Positions 25,887-34,924 of a DNA stretch of 61,151 nt are shown here, piece by piece (the stretch's first letter is position 1; each line of letters starts with the position of its first letter). The notes below the pieces were generated by a model that searched no databases, had not been told where the DNA came from, and saw only the letters and a list, made by a program, of their open reading frames with translations. The stretch comes from Planctomycetota bacterium (GTDB taxonomy: Bacteria > Planctomycetota > PLA2 > JAEUHO01). Where the stretch lies: NCBI GenBank assembly GCA_028281445.1, contig JANQJW010000013.1, forward strand, positions 1-61,151. Reading direction: 5' to 3'. A program made the position numbers and the translations under genes.

Positions 25887-27743
25887 CTAGACCAGGCTGG
25901 GCGTCTTGATCCAGCTGTCGACCGGGTCCGGCGCCTCGGCCTCTTCGTTTTTCCCACGGTCTCGAAGGACCAGAAGAATGCGCGCGTGGCCCGGTGCGAC
26001 CTCGTCGAAGGAGGGCTTGCCACCCTCCAGCCAGCTCCGGGAGGGCTCCGGCTCGGCAGCCTCCTCCTGGATGACGATGCGTACCCGCGGGATCCCGATG
26101 AAGTGGCGCTCGAGAGCGGGGCCACGCCCCTGGTCGTGGATCTCGTAGGCCACGCCCAACACGCGCCGCAGGTCGCGCCACTGGATGGCGTCTTCCCAGT
26201 AGATGATGTCGACCTGCAGGTCGCGCAGGATCGAGCCGACGTAGCGGCGCACGCGATTTGGGAACGCCGCCGCGTAGGGCGGACCATAGAAGCCGCCACT
26301 CCCCAGCGTGCTGTTCGAGTCCTGCTGCTGCGTGCGCTGTCCCGGCTCCACGTCGCGCACGACGCCCGGCACGAGCCAGATGTGCGGGCAGAACAGGTAG
26401 CCCGTTCCTTCCTCCGGGGTCTCTGCGCGCAGCCGCTTGAAGAGGCCCTCGAAGCTGCGGCGGAAGCGCCTGCGCATGACGATGTGCAGGCGGCGCTCCA
26501 ATTGGAAGCTCGCATCCTTCTCGTCCGACGGAGGGCGCGGCTTGAAGCGCCGCGGGTCGGAGTCGACGCCCATCACGAGGTCGTACTCGTGCTCCGGCGG
26601 GCGTGCGTCGCGCAGAGCGAGCCAGCCGTTGTCACGCGCGACGTGGTACCAGGCTTCGCTGCGCGCCCACTCGTCGGTTGCGCCTGCGGCGCCCTCGGGC
26701 GTGCGAATCCAGAGCGTGGGCGTGAGCGGCACTTCCGGCGGGATCCCGCCGCCGCCCAGCAAGCGGTTGAAGTGCACACCGGCGCGCGCAACGAGCAGCA
26801 ATGCCATCAGGCTTGCCAGAATGCCCAGCCAGGTCGTGAAAGCGAACGGACCGGCGGGCCACTCTGCAAGCCAGAGGCGCTGCGACTGCGCCAGCACGAC
26901 GATCAAGGCCAGCAGCGCGACCATACCGGTGTGGATGCGGCGCAGATAGCGGTGTACCGGCACCGCGCGCGGGCGTCCTTCCGCATCCCGGCGGCAGAAC
27001 AGGTAGCTGCGTGCCGGCATGTTCGAGAGCGTACGTCCGCGCAGCCAGCCGATTGCCAGCAGCGCGACAAGTGCGGCGATGCCCGGCAGCGCGAGCAAGG
27101 CCGCCAGACCCGCGACCCACAACACGCCGAGGATGATCAACGGAAGGTGTGCGCTGCTGCCCGGTGCGCGCGTGCTCTCTGCCAGCCAGTTTGCGGCGAC
27201 ACGCGAGCCGATCAGTGCCGTCAGCGCCAGCGCGCTCCACAGCAGGGCGAGCAATGCGAGGTAGAGCGTGTAGGAGACCGAGAGCTTGACGAACAGCAGG
27301 CCCTCGAAGAGATAGTGGCGTAGAACGCCCGTGTGCTTGCCAAGCAGCAGCACTGCGACAGTCAGGCCGGCGAGGACCAGGATCGGGGCCCAGAGCGTGC
27401 GGTCGGGCAGGGCCCGCGCGGACTCGCTCGGCCGGAACGCCACCGCGTAGCGGGGCGAGAGCCTGGCCACGATGCGCGCCCCGCGGCGCTTGATCGCCGC
27501 ACCCAGCCGGCAGGTCGCCGGCAGCCAGCCCGACTGCGCCGCCTTGGCGAGCAGCATCCCCAACAGCAGGGCGCCGACGAGCACGATGAGGTCCTTGCCG
27601 TCGTGGGTCGCGTACGGACGTGCGAGCTCGATCAGCGCCACGAAGCCCGCGAGGAGCGCTGCCTCTCGCAGGATGCCGGCCCCGCGCCGGACGGCGCGAA
27701 ACACGCTGCGGCCGGCGGAGAGGGAGGGGAAGGTGCGCACCAC
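25887..27743 (-). CDS. Polytopic membrane protein with a large C-terminal soluble domain
   Basis: This 618-residue protein has about eight hydrophobic helices: near LLAGFVALIELA, LIVLVGALLLGMLLA, APILVLAGLTVAVLLL, VSYTLYLALLALLWSALAL, LPLIILGVLWVAGLAALL, PGIAALVALLAIGWL, GMVALLALIVVLA and TTWLGILASLMALLLVA. After about residue 330 a soluble domain follows with LFCPHIWLVPGVVRDVEPG, YWEDAIQWRDLRRVLGVAYE and RHFIGIPRVRIVIQEE. I do not recognise the family. GTG 27743 is used, but no ribosome-binding site decides between it and GTG 27740. It is separated from the PilZ gene by about 95 bases. Confidence 0.68.
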   Translation of the reverse strand: MVRTFPSLSAGRSVFRAVRRGAGILREAALLAGFVALIELARPYATHDGKDLIVLVGALLLGMLLAKAAQSGWLPATCRLGAAIKRRGARIVARLSPRYAVAFRPSESARALPDRTLWAPILVLAGLTVAVLLLGKHTGVLRHYLFEGLLFVKLSVSYTLYLALLALLWSALALTALIGSRVAANWLAESTRAPGSSAHLPLIILGVLWVAGLAALLALPGIAALVALLAIGWLRGRTLSNMPARSYLFCRRDAEGRPRAVPVHRYLRRIHTGMVALLALIVVLAQSQRLWLAEWPAGPFAFTTWLGILASLMALLLVARAGVHFNRLLGGGGIPPEVPLTPTLWIRTPEGAAGATDEWARSEAWYHVARDNGWLALRDARPPEHEYDLVMGVDSDPRRFKPRPPSDEKDASFQLERRLHIVMRRRFRRSFEGLFKRLRAETPEEGTGYLFCPHIWLVPGVVRDVEPGQRTQQQDSNSTLGSGGFYGPPYAAAFPNRVRRYVGSILRDLQVDIIYWEDAIQWRDLRRVLGVAYEIHDQGRGPALERHFIGIPRVRIVIQEEAAEPEPSRSWLEGGKPSFDEVAPGHARILLVLRDRGKNEEAEAPDPVDSWIKTPSLV

Positions 27744-27837
27744 CCCATTGCGCCCCGGCTCCGCAGCCCTGTCAAGGAGGGCAGTGCTGGGTGGCTACGC
27801 ACGCGACGAATGGGCGCCCGAAGCGGCTACGCCTGGG

Positions 27838-28641
27838 TCAGGCTGGCGTCGGGAGGCCCAGACGGGAGAGCTCCGCGGGGCCCAGCTCGCGGCCGAAGAC
27901 GATGCCCAGGTGCGCACGTGCCCGCTCGCCCTGGAAGACGTCCACCTCGGTGATCTCCGCCGGGCCGAGCCAGACCTCGTCTTCGTCTTCGACGAGGCGC
28001 ACCATCACCTTGGGGCCGTACATCTCGTGCAAGGCGACGATGGCCGAGGCCACGTCCATCTGCGCGAAGGCGTGGTTCTCCGGATCGGGCACCTTGAGCA
28101 TGGCCATGGCGCTCGTGATCACGTCCGCGTCCGCGGCCAGTGGCGGCGCGTCGTGTCCCTCGCCCGGGTGGATGTGCGCCTGGAAGCGGCCGCCGGCGGT
28201 GTCCGTGACGAGGTGCAGGTTGCCGGGCGTCTCCGGCTGAAGGGAAGCCGACACCGGCGGCGGAAGCGAGACGCCGAGCAGCTGGCCCTCTTCGTCCGTG
28301 AGCGCATGCTGCAAGGCGCACCCGAGCTCTACGTAGGCGTGCTCCCAGTCGCGCTTGGCGATGCGAATGGCCTTCATGGTCCGGCGCAGGAGCGGGCCGA
28401 TCTTCTCGTGGTTCAACTCGGCCTCGATGTTGTCGCCGAGTATGCGCGTCACGGTCTTCGCCACGGTCGCGAGGCTGGAGAGCCGGTGCATGCCGATCAG
28501 GTGACCCTCGATACGAATGCGCACGCCCGTCCGGCTGACGTCGACGACACGTGCCTCGAGATCCGCGTGGGTCTCGGAGAGCATGCGAACGGGCACATCG
28601 CAGACGATGCGCGGTTCACGCCTCCGGTTGTTCTGGCCCAT
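27838..28641 (-). CDS. PilZ-domain protein with an unknown C-terminal domain
   Basis: The 267-residue protein begins NRRREPRIVCDVPVRM and continues ARVVDVSRTGVRIRIEG, the RxxxR and (D/N)xSxxG motifs of PilZ domains that bind cyclic di-GMP. The remaining roughly 200 residues have no signal or membrane segments and do not resemble a catalytic domain I know. Segments such as VITSAMAMLKVPDPENHAFAQ and ALHEMYGPKVMVRLVEDED are well ordered and coding-like. The start at ATG 28641 is preceded by a G-rich stretch (GGGGGGG) that can act as a ribosome-binding site. It may be a c-di-GMP effector for surface or motility functions. Confidence 0.75.
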   Translation of the reverse strand: MGQNNRRREPRIVCDVPVRMLSETHADLEARVVDVSRTGVRIRIEGHLIGMHRLSSLATVAKTVTRILGDNIEAELNHEKIGPLLRRTMKAIRIAKRDWEHAYVELGCALQHALTDEEGQLLGVSLPPPVSASLQPETPGNLHLVTDTAGGRFQAHIHPGEGHDAPPLAADADVITSAMAMLKVPDPENHAFAQMDVASAIVALHEMYGPKVMVRLVEDEDEVWLGPAEITEVDVFQGERARAHLGIVFGRELGPAELSRLGLPTPA

Positions 28642-28787
28642 GCGGAATCCCCCCCTGCAAGAGAGTCGGAGACTCTTTCGGCCAGCGAGGACCATCGCCT
28701 TGAGTGTTAGGGCGTAGGTGGTGCTGGGTGATGGGGTCGGGATGGAGATTGAGATGGGGTCGTGCGTAGAACCCAGCGCCCGTCGAT

Positions 28788-29960
28788 CTACCGCTTCTGC
28801 TCAGGTTGATCCTTGGCGAGATACTTCGGCCGGTAGATCGCCAGTCCGTCCTTCTTGCCGGGGAAGTTGCGCTCGTCGACGATCTGGCAGGCGATCCCCG
28901 CAACGCGCGACCAGCCGAACAGCAGCGTGTAGTAGTCCGGGTTGGTCAGCCCTGCGGCCGTCATGAGGGAACCGGATACCGCATCCACGTTCGGATACGG
29001 GTTCGAGATCTTCGGGTTCTCCTTGAGGATCGCCGGCACGACCTCGCGCAGCGTCAGCGCCGTCTTGACGAGCTCGTTGTCAGGGAAGTGCTCCTGGCCG
29101 AACGTGTACTGGATCTTCGCGCGCGGGTCCTCCTGGCGCAGGACCGCGTGGCCGAAGCCGTAGACGAGCCCGCCGCCCGCCAGGATCTCACGCACCTTCG
29201 CTTCGGCGGCTTCCGGATCGGACGTGCCGATGGACTTCACGAACGCGAGGCACTCCTGGTTGGCGCGTCCGTGACGCGGACCGTAGAGCGCGGCCATCGC
29301 AGATGCGATCGAGGAGTACATGTCGGCCTTGCCCGACGCCACGGACTTGCCCACGAACGTCGAGAGGTTGCCGCCGCCGTGATCCATGTGAAGGATATAG
29401 AAGAGGCGCAGCAACTCGGCGAGCACGTCGGAGCCGCCCTCGACGCCGATCATGTGCGCGAAGTTCTCGTGGAACGGCAGATCGTGGCGCGGCGGAATCG
29501 GATCGCCCCAGCCTTCGCGGATACGGAAGATCGCGGCCACGAGGGTGCTGATCCGTGCGATGAGGTTCAGGCAGTCTTCCTTGTAGTCGTTCTCGGGAGA
29601 CTTGCCCGTCATGCCCAGCACGGAGAGGCCCGTGATGAGCCACTCCATCGGATGCCCTTCCTTGGGCAGGCTGCGCAGCACGTCGTACACGCGCGGATCG
29701 ATCTCGCTGCGCTTGGCCATGTCGGCCTTGAGAGCCTCGGCCTCTTCGGGCGTCGGCAGCTTCTTGTTCAGCAGCAGGAAGATGACGTCCTCGGCCGGAA
29801 GGTCCTGGAGGTCCTCGAGCGTGTACCCGACGTAGGTCACGCCGAGCGTCGGGCTCACGGCGCTGGTGCGGCAGGTACCGACCGGGAAACCGCGCAGGCC
29901 CGTATCGAGGTGCGCCTCGGTGATCTCGAAGAGAGGCGCCGTCGTGGTCGCGTCAGCCAT
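28788..29960 (-). CDS. gltA: Citrate synthase (mitochondrial/type-like)
   Basis: This 390-residue enzyme condenses oxaloacetate with acetyl-CoA, opening the TCA cycle. Catalytic His residues appear in MDHGGGNLSTF and in GFGHAVLRQEDPRA, and the catalytic Asp is in NVDAVSGSLM. ALYGPRHGRANQECL carries the CoA-side residues. The length and the GLRGFPVGTCRTSAVSP start resemble citrate synthases of the mitochondrial-like branch also found in some bacterial phyla. ATG 29960 is preceded by Shine-Dalgarno AGGAG; the longer upstream frame lacks family similarity. It should consume acetyl-CoA from the leucine and fatty-acid routes encoded elsewhere in the window. Confidence 0.93.
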   Translation of the reverse strand: MADATTTAPLFEITEAHLDTGLRGFPVGTCRTSAVSPTLGVTYVGYTLEDLQDLPAEDVIFLLLNKKLPTPEEAEALKADMAKRSEIDPRVYDVLRSLPKEGHPMEWLITGLSVLGMTGKSPENDYKEDCLNLIARISTLVAAIFRIREGWGDPIPPRHDLPFHENFAHMIGVEGGSDVLAELLRLFYILHMDHGGGNLSTFVGKSVASGKADMYSSIASAMAALYGPRHGRANQECLAFVKSIGTSDPEAAEAKVREILAGGGLVYGFGHAVLRQEDPRAKIQYTFGQEHFPDNELVKTALTLREVVPAILKENPKISNPYPNVDAVSGSLMTAAGLTNPDYYTLLFGWSRVAGIACQIVDERNFPGKKDGLAIYRPKYLAKDQPEQKR

Positions 29961-30073
29961 GGATGTCCACTCCTGGGGAACGAGGGTTGGACGCTCAAAG
30001 GTACAACTCGGCCCCAGCGGGTCCAGTGGGGACGAAGGGGCCGGACGCCGCAATTCCCCGGTTCTGGCCGGTC

Positions 30074-31894
30074 TTAGGCGTCCCCCTCCGGGGCCGGGGG
30101 CGCGCCCGGCGGCGGCTTGTCGAGGATCGCCACAAGCTTGTCTCCGGGCCCGGGTTGCAGCGGTTTCTCCACCGTCTGTACCGACAGCGTGCCGGTGTCC
30201 GTAATGGCGAAGAGCACCTGTGCGCGGTCGCCGTGCTTGGCAGTGAAGGCCTCATAGTCGAACTGCTCGCTGAGCGCCGTCGTGGCGATCCGGCCCCTGG
30301 CGAGGCGCGCGCTCATCTCGTAGTAGTCCGCCTCGGGCCCGAACAGGCTGCGCCCGCGTAGGTCGGATGGCGAGGCGTTCTTGTTCTTGGACGGGACGGT
30401 GTCGGCGACGAGCTGATACACCTCGCTGCGGCCGAAGTGATGCAGGTAGTGCATCGCGGTCAGCGTGTTGACCTCGTCGTTGGGCGTCATGGCGAGCACC
30501 CGCCCCAGCTCGGAGAACGCGCTGCGTTCGTGGATGTGCTCGCTGAGTGCGTCGCCGTGGTAGGCGGGCAGCTCGGCCATGCGCGCGGCGCTGACGTTGC
30601 GACGGTTGGCGTCGACCAGCAGCACCGGGATGTTCTCGCCCTTCAGCGCCTTGGCCATCTCGCGCGCCCACTCATGCGCTCCGATGAAGAGCACGCCTTG
30701 CGGATTCGAGATCGCGAGCCCCAGCTTGCGCGCCAGCGGGCCCGCCGTCAGTCCGTAGACGACGACCGTGCCCACGATGACCAGGAAGGTGATCGGCTCG
30801 AGGCGCGACCAGTCTGCGTTGCCCTGCTCCTTGAGCTTGAGTGCGAACACGGAGACCACCGCCGCGGCCACGATCCCGCGCGGGCAGAGCCATGCGAGGA
30901 AGATCCGCTCGTTGCGACTGAGACTCGAGCCCCACGTCGAGACGAGCACGCAAGCCGGGCGAACGACGAGAATCAGCGCGGCGAGGAAGCCGAACGCACC
31001 GACATCGAGCTGTTCCAGCGCGGAGGACTCGAGTCGTGCAGCCAGCAGGATGAACAGGCCCGAGATCAGCAGGACGCGCAGGTTCTCCTTGAACTCGAGG
31101 ATGTGGCGCACGGAGACGCTGCTTTGGTTCGCTGCAACGAGACCCATCACGGTCACGGCCAGCAGCCCCGATTCGTGTTGTCCCCAGTTGCACAACGCGA
31201 AGACGCACACGACCAGTGCGAGTGAGATCGGGTTGTGCAGGTGATCGGGGATCCAGTAGCGCTTGAGCATGTAGACCAGCGCCCACCCGCCCAGCACGCC
31301 GCCCGCGCCGCCGATCACGATGGTCTTGATGATTCCGGTGATGCCATGGCCTGCGGCGAAGCCCGCGCCCTTGCCCATGCTCTCGAACACCAGCAGCGCG
31401 ATGACGGCGCCGACGGGATCGATCCCGATGCCCTCCCACTTGAGGATCGACCCGACGCGGCCCTTCGGGTTGATCGTGCGCAGCAGGGGCAGCACCACCG
31501 TGGGGCCGGACACGATCAAGACGGCGCCGAGCAGGATCGCGAGGTCCCACCCGAAGCCCGCGACGTAGTGCGCGAACACCGCGCCGAGCGCCCAGGTCAC
31601 GAGCGCGCCGATGGTGATCAAACGCAGCGTGACGCGCCCGTGCTGGCGCAGCTCGGACATCTTCAGGCTCAGGCCGCCCTCGAAGAGGATCACCGCGACC
31701 GATGCCGAGACGATGGCGAAGAGCAGGTCGTCGTTGAACAGGCCCGCGATGCCCAGGTCGATGCGGTCCGGGCCGGCGAGGTAGCCGAAGACAAGCAGCA
31801 GCAGGATCGAGGGGATCCCCAGCCGCCAGGCGATCCACTGGGCCGCCATGCCGAGGGCGAGCAGCGCTGCGATTCCGAAGAGGACGGTCTGCAT
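30074..31894 (-). CDS. CPA-family cation:proton antiporter with C-terminal TrkA-N-like and TrkA-C-like regions
   Basis: This 606-residue protein has about 12 membrane helices, including FEGGLSLKMSEL near residue 73, VSGPTVVLPLLRTI, and EGIGIDPVGAVIALLVFE, where Asp-Pro lies in the exchange site. The C-terminal 200 residues are cytoplasmic and nucleotide-binding-like (GVLFIGAHEWAREMAKAL, VLLVDANRRNVSAARM, YHGDALSEHI), recalling a RCK/TrkA-N domain, followed by a small TrkA-C-like domain ending in a Pro-rich tail. It probably exchanges Na+ or K+ for H+ under nucleotide control. A putative leaderless promoter lies 8 bases before ATG 31894. Confidence 0.9.
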   Translation of the reverse strand: MQTVLFGIAALLALGMAAQWIAWRLGIPSILLLLVFGYLAGPDRIDLGIAGLFNDDLLFAIVSASVAVILFEGGLSLKMSELRQHGRVTLRLITIGALVTWALGAVFAHYVAGFGWDLAILLGAVLIVSGPTVVLPLLRTINPKGRVGSILKWEGIGIDPVGAVIALLVFESMGKGAGFAAGHGITGIIKTIVIGGAGGVLGGWALVYMLKRYWIPDHLHNPISLALVVCVFALCNWGQHESGLLAVTVMGLVAANQSSVSVRHILEFKENLRVLLISGLFILLAARLESSALEQLDVGAFGFLAALILVVRPACVLVSTWGSSLSRNERIFLAWLCPRGIVAAAVVSVFALKLKEQGNADWSRLEPITFLVIVGTVVVYGLTAGPLARKLGLAISNPQGVLFIGAHEWAREMAKALKGENIPVLLVDANRRNVSAARMAELPAYHGDALSEHIHERSAFSELGRVLAMTPNDEVNTLTAMHYLHHFGRSEVYQLVADTVPSKNKNASPSDLRGRSLFGPEADYYEMSARLARGRIATTALSEQFDYEAFTAKHGDRAQVLFAITDTGTLSVQTVEKPLQPGPGDKLVAILDKPPPGAPPAPEGDA

Positions 31895-31902
31895 CGCGGC
31901 AG

Positions 31903-31908
31903 ATGGTA
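31903..31908 (-). promoter_or_regulatory. Putative -10 box (TACCAT), leaderless start
   Basis: On the minus strand TACCAT ends 8 bases before ATG 31894 of the antiporter gene, with no Shine-Dalgarno between. No AGGA is present, so the motif is not a hidden ribosome-binding site. Confidence 0.35.
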
Positions 31909-31949
31909 CGCGGTAGGAGCCATGGTTTAGAACACCGTGACGGTGAGGT

Positions 31950-32012
31950 CACGAGTGGCTCCGCGCCCTCCTCATCGGCGTTGCGGCGCCTTCGCCCTGG
32001 CGAGCCGGCTAC
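31950..32012 (+). repeat. Dispersed structured repeat, partial copy D
   Basis: This stretch shares the core CCTCATCGGCGTTGCGGCGC followed by CTTCGCCC with the complete copies near 0.3, 50.4 and 56.3 kb, but the GCGTGG/CCACGC hairpin half is missing. It looks like a truncated copy between the antiporter and exonuclease genes. Confidence 0.55.
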
Positions 32013-32089
32013 GACCGTCCATACATCCAGAATGGCCCTACTTGGTGCTGTGCCGCACAGGTTGCGGGCGCACTCGAAGGAGCCCCTCC

Positions 32090-32857
32090 GTGAAGATCGT
32101 CACCTGGAACGTCAACTCGATCCGCTCGCGCCTCGACCGGGCGCTGGCCTGGATCGAGAACCACGAGCCCGACGTGCTCTGCCTGCAGGAGACCAAGGTC
32201 GAGGACGAGGGCTTCCCGCGGGAGGCCTTCGAGGCGGCCGGCTACCACGTCGAGACGTATGGGCAGAAGACCTACAACGGCGTGGCCCTTCTCTCGCGCG
32301 AGGCGCCCCAGGACGTGGTCCGGGGCCTGCCGCATGACGGGCCCGAGTCCCAGCGGCGCGTGATCGCGGCCACCTTCGACGGCGTCCGCGTGATCAATGT
32401 CTACGTCCCGAACGGCCAGAGCCCCGAGAGCGACAAGTTCACCTACAAGCTCGGCTGGCTGCTGAATCTGCACGATGCGATCGACCGGGCCCACGCCCCC
32501 GGCGACCCGATCCTGCTCCTCGGAGACTTCAACATCGCGCCGGACGACCGCGATGTGCACGATCCGGAGGCCTGGCGCGGCAAGGTGCACTTCCATCCCC
32601 GCGAGCACGAAGCGCTCGCGCGCTTGACCGGCTGGGGCTTCCACGACCTGTTCCGCAAGCACCACGAGGAGGGCGGGCTCTACTCGTGGTGGGACTACCG
32701 CAGGCTCGGATTCCCCAAGAACAAGGGCCTGCGGATCGACCTCGCGTTCGGCACGGCGTCCGTCCTCCAGCGCTGCACGGCCTGCGAGATCGACCGAAAC
32801 GAGCGCAAGGGCGAGAAGCCATCGGATCATGCGCCCGTCGTCACGACCCTGGCCTAG
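32090..32857 (+). CDS. xth: Exodeoxyribonuclease III (AP endonuclease)
   Basis: This 255-residue protein is the ExoIII/APE1-type metal-dependent endonuclease/exonuclease that cuts at abasic sites in base-excision repair. Catalytic motifs are complete: KIVTWNVNSIRSR at the N-terminus, LQETKVED with the metal-binding Glu, LLGDFNIAPDDRDVHDP, GLRIDLAFGT and SDHAPVV with the final Asp-His. GTG 32090 is chosen because AAGGAG (32077-32082) precedes it and family similarity begins exactly there. The region upstream holds a partial dispersed repeat. Confidence 0.95.
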   Translation: MKIVTWNVNSIRSRLDRALAWIENHEPDVLCLQETKVEDEGFPREAFEAAGYHVETYGQKTYNGVALLSREAPQDVVRGLPHDGPESQRRVIAATFDGVRVINVYVPNGQSPESDKFTYKLGWLLNLHDAIDRAHAPGDPILLLGDFNIAPDDRDVHDPEAWRGKVHFHPREHEALARLTGWGFHDLFRKHHEEGGLYSWWDYRRLGFPKNKGLRIDLAFGTASVLQRCTACEIDRNERKGEKPSDHAPVVTTLA

Positions 32858-32879
32858 GGTGTCGGCACTTCAGAACGCA

Positions 32880-32924
32880 TTCCGATCGTACGACCTTTGT
32901 TGTAGGAAGGCCGCGCGATCGGAA
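32880..32924. repeat. Inverted repeat between xth and the CAP-domain gene
   Basis: TTCCGATCG (32880-32888) and CGATCGGAA (32916-32924) are perfectly complementary, with a 27-base spacer. It lies just after the exonuclease stop and 30 bases before the next start. It could be a terminator-like or regulatory hairpin, but no T-tract follows. Confidence 0.4.
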
Positions 32925-32954
32925 GCATCGCCGCGGTAGGCGGCGGAGGCAGCG

Positions 32955-33515
32955 TTGACCGGACTTGCGAGCAGGATCGTCGTTCTCGCGCTCGTGGTCG
33001 CCCTGCCCGCCTGTGGCGTCGCCGACGAAGCGAGCGGCCGCAGCAAGGTCAATCTCCCCGTCTCGAGCTCCATGGCGCCGGCCGAGTCCGCCCAGGCCCT
33101 GGCCGTCTTGGAGCAGGTGAATGCCGTGCGCACCGCGCGAGGCCTGATTCCCTTCGCCTTCGACTGGCGCGCGTCGGATGCGGCCTACGACCACGCCGTG
33201 GACATGCGCTCCCGCGGCTACTACGCCCACGTGAACCCGGAAGGCGAAGGTCCGTGTGCCCGCCTGCGGAGAGCCGGCCTCACCCCGTTCGGGTGCGGTG
33301 CCGAGAACATCGCACGCGGCGAAGAGACCGCGGAGGAGGTCGTCGCCGTCTGGCTCGCCTCCGCAGACCACAAGGTCAACCTGCTCAATCCCCACGCCAC
33401 CCACGTCGGCGTCGGCGTGAGCATGGGCGGCGATGGCCCGTGGTGGGTGATGGACCTGCTGATCCCGAACCTGGACCGGGAAGACCTGCCGCCGCGGCCC
33501 GTCAAGAAGGACTAG
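32955..33515 (+). CDS. CAP (SCP/PR-1) domain lipoprotein
   Basis: This 186-residue protein begins at TTG 32955, preceded by GGAGG (32945-32949). An export signal with lipobox ALPAC is followed by a CAP domain: LEQVNAVRTARGLIPFAFD, AYDHAVDMRSRGYYAHVNPEGEGPCARLRRAG, GAENIARG and VVAVWLASADHKVNLLNPHATHVGVGVSM. The conserved His of the first motif (YYAHVNPEG) and the Glu/His of the later ones are present. CAP proteins are secreted and often bind lipids or act as peptidases in some members; the role here is unknown. It converges with the next gene with only 3 bases between stops. Confidence 0.85.
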   Translation: MTGLASRIVVLALVVALPACGVADEASGRSKVNLPVSSSMAPAESAQALAVLEQVNAVRTARGLIPFAFDWRASDAAYDHAVDMRSRGYYAHVNPEGEGPCARLRRAGLTPFGCGAENIARGEETAEEVVAVWLASADHKVNLLNPHATHVGVGVSMGGDGPWWVMDLLIPNLDREDLPPRPVKKD

Positions 33516-33518
33516 CGC

Positions 33519-34763
33519 CTACTTGAGCGGGGCGTAGGCGTGCACGATCGCCGGCATCGGGCCGAAGCGGCCCTTGTGCCACACGAGCCGGAACAGGACG
33601 GCGTGCTTGTGCTTGATCAACGCGAAGTAGGGGGGCTTCGCGCTGCCGCTGACGATCGAGCCGCCGGTGTGGCTGGCTTCGAGGTCGGCGCGGATCCATG
33701 CATCGACCTCGGGGTCCGCGCCCTTGCGCGGGCGGACCTTGACCTGGATGGGCTGCTTCGGTGCCGACTTCATGGTCAGGTCGAAGACCGAGCGCCGCAC
33801 CTGGGAGAGCTCAGGTGTCGACACGGCCGCGATGCCCTTGAGCGTCAGGCTCGCGGACCGATCGACATGGGGCGGCGGCTTGTCCAGGTGGATGCGGCGC
33901 AGCGCGATCGTCTTCTGGTCGAGGCGTCCCTGCAGCAGGTCCTTCTCCACAAGGACGGCGAAGCCGTCCTTCCACCGCAGTGCCGGGCCGCGTTCGCTCT
34001 GCGCGTGCAGCGCGCCGCTGATGCGGACGGCGGAGACGCTCGTGCCCTTCGGCGTGTCCTGGCTCAGCAGGAAGCGACCGATGTACTTCGCCGCCTCCTC
34101 CATCGGCTGGAGCCACAGCGTTACGTCGCGCTGCAGCGGTCCGGCCTCGATGCCCGTCCACAGGCCGGCAAAGGGATGCGTCTTGGTGTTGGGCTCCTCG
34201 ATGCGGCGCTTGGCGGGAATCGTCTCGCGGAACTCGATGCCTGCCATGTAGGTCCAGCCATGCACGCCGTCGAGCATGGGGGCGGCGAACACGAACTCAC
34301 GCGTCGTGTCTGCCAGCGCGAAGCACTCCTCCCACAGCGCGAACGGTTGCGAGCGCAGGGGCGTCCGGCGCACGGGCAGGTAGCGCGACCAGCGCATGGT
34401 GCCTGCGGAGCTGTCGCTCGGTAGCTGCGCGACGCCCTCCTTGGTGCGCGCCACGATGTCCCTGCGCTGCTGGGCGGCCGCACCCTCGTAGCCGCCGTGC
34501 TTCTTGATGAACGCGCGCATGCCGGCGAGCTGCTTGGCGGCGTCCTTGCTCTTGGATGCGGCGAACGCGGTCTCCAGTCGCCCTACGTCTGCCGCGGTCG
34601 GCCCCAGGGCCTCGATCCGCCTCCAGTCGCCCTTCATGACCGCTTCGCCCGCGAGGCGGAGCGTCTGCTCCAGGCTGCGCTTGACGACGACGGGGGCCGG
34701 CGGTTCTTCCGCGAGGGCCGTCGAAGAAAGAGCCACGAGGATCAACAGCACGGGCCAACGCAT
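33519..34763 (-). CDS. Secreted protein of unknown function
   Basis: This 414-residue protein has a signal peptide (MRWPVLLILVALSSTALAEE). It starts with a helical stretch (VVKRSLEQTLRLAGEAVMKG) and contains a coiled segment AAQQRRDIVARTKEGVAQLP. Later parts are beta-rich (LHAQSERGPALRWKDGFAVLV, YFALIKHKHAVLFRLVWHKGRF). I recognise no catalytic motif or known domain. The start has the leaderless arrangement TAGGAT six bases upstream. It stands alone between the CAP-domain gene and a repeat element. Confidence 0.7.
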   Translation of the reverse strand: MRWPVLLILVALSSTALAEEPPAPVVVKRSLEQTLRLAGEAVMKGDWRRIEALGPTAADVGRLETAFAASKSKDAAKQLAGMRAFIKKHGGYEGAAAQQRRDIVARTKEGVAQLPSDSSAGTMRWSRYLPVRRTPLRSQPFALWEECFALADTTREFVFAAPMLDGVHGWTYMAGIEFRETIPAKRRIEEPNTKTHPFAGLWTGIEAGPLQRDVTLWLQPMEEAAKYIGRFLLSQDTPKGTSVSAVRISGALHAQSERGPALRWKDGFAVLVEKDLLQGRLDQKTIALRRIHLDKPPPHVDRSASLTLKGIAAVSTPELSQVRRSVFDLTMKSAPKQPIQVKVRPRKGADPEVDAWIRADLEASHTGGSIVSGSAKPPYFALIKHKHAVLFRLVWHKGRFGPMPAIVHAYAPLK

Positions 34764-34769
34764 GCGCGG

Positions 34770-34775
34770 ATCCTA
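34770..34775 (-). promoter_or_regulatory. Putative -10 box (TAGGAT), leaderless start
   Basis: On the minus strand TAGGAT ends 6 bases before ATG 34763, identical in form to the one at 23554. AGGA within it is the only possible ribosome-binding sequence. Confidence 0.4.
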
Positions 34776-34792
34776 CCGAGGGCACCGTTGAC

Positions 34793-34898
34793 GATGTAGG
34801 GGCGACCCGAGGCCCAAAGGGCCGAGTGGTCGGCCAGCGATCCCCGGTCCGCGCGGGCCGACCATTCGCGCCTGCAGCGCCCAGGTCGCCCCTACATC
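34793..34898. repeat. GGGCGACC-type inverted-repeat element 3
   Basis: GATGTAGGGGCGACC (34793-34807) and GGTCGCCCCTACATC (34884-34898) are perfectly complementary over 15 bases. Inner arms GAGTGGTCGGCC and GGCCGACCATTC also pair, so the order of arms is reversed relative to the element at 14.9 kb, which has the GAGTGGTCGGCC arms outside. It lies between the secreted protein gene and the end of the DUF72 gene. Confidence 0.88.
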
Positions 34899-34924
34899 GC
34901 GCCACGCCCGGCGGACGTGCGTAC

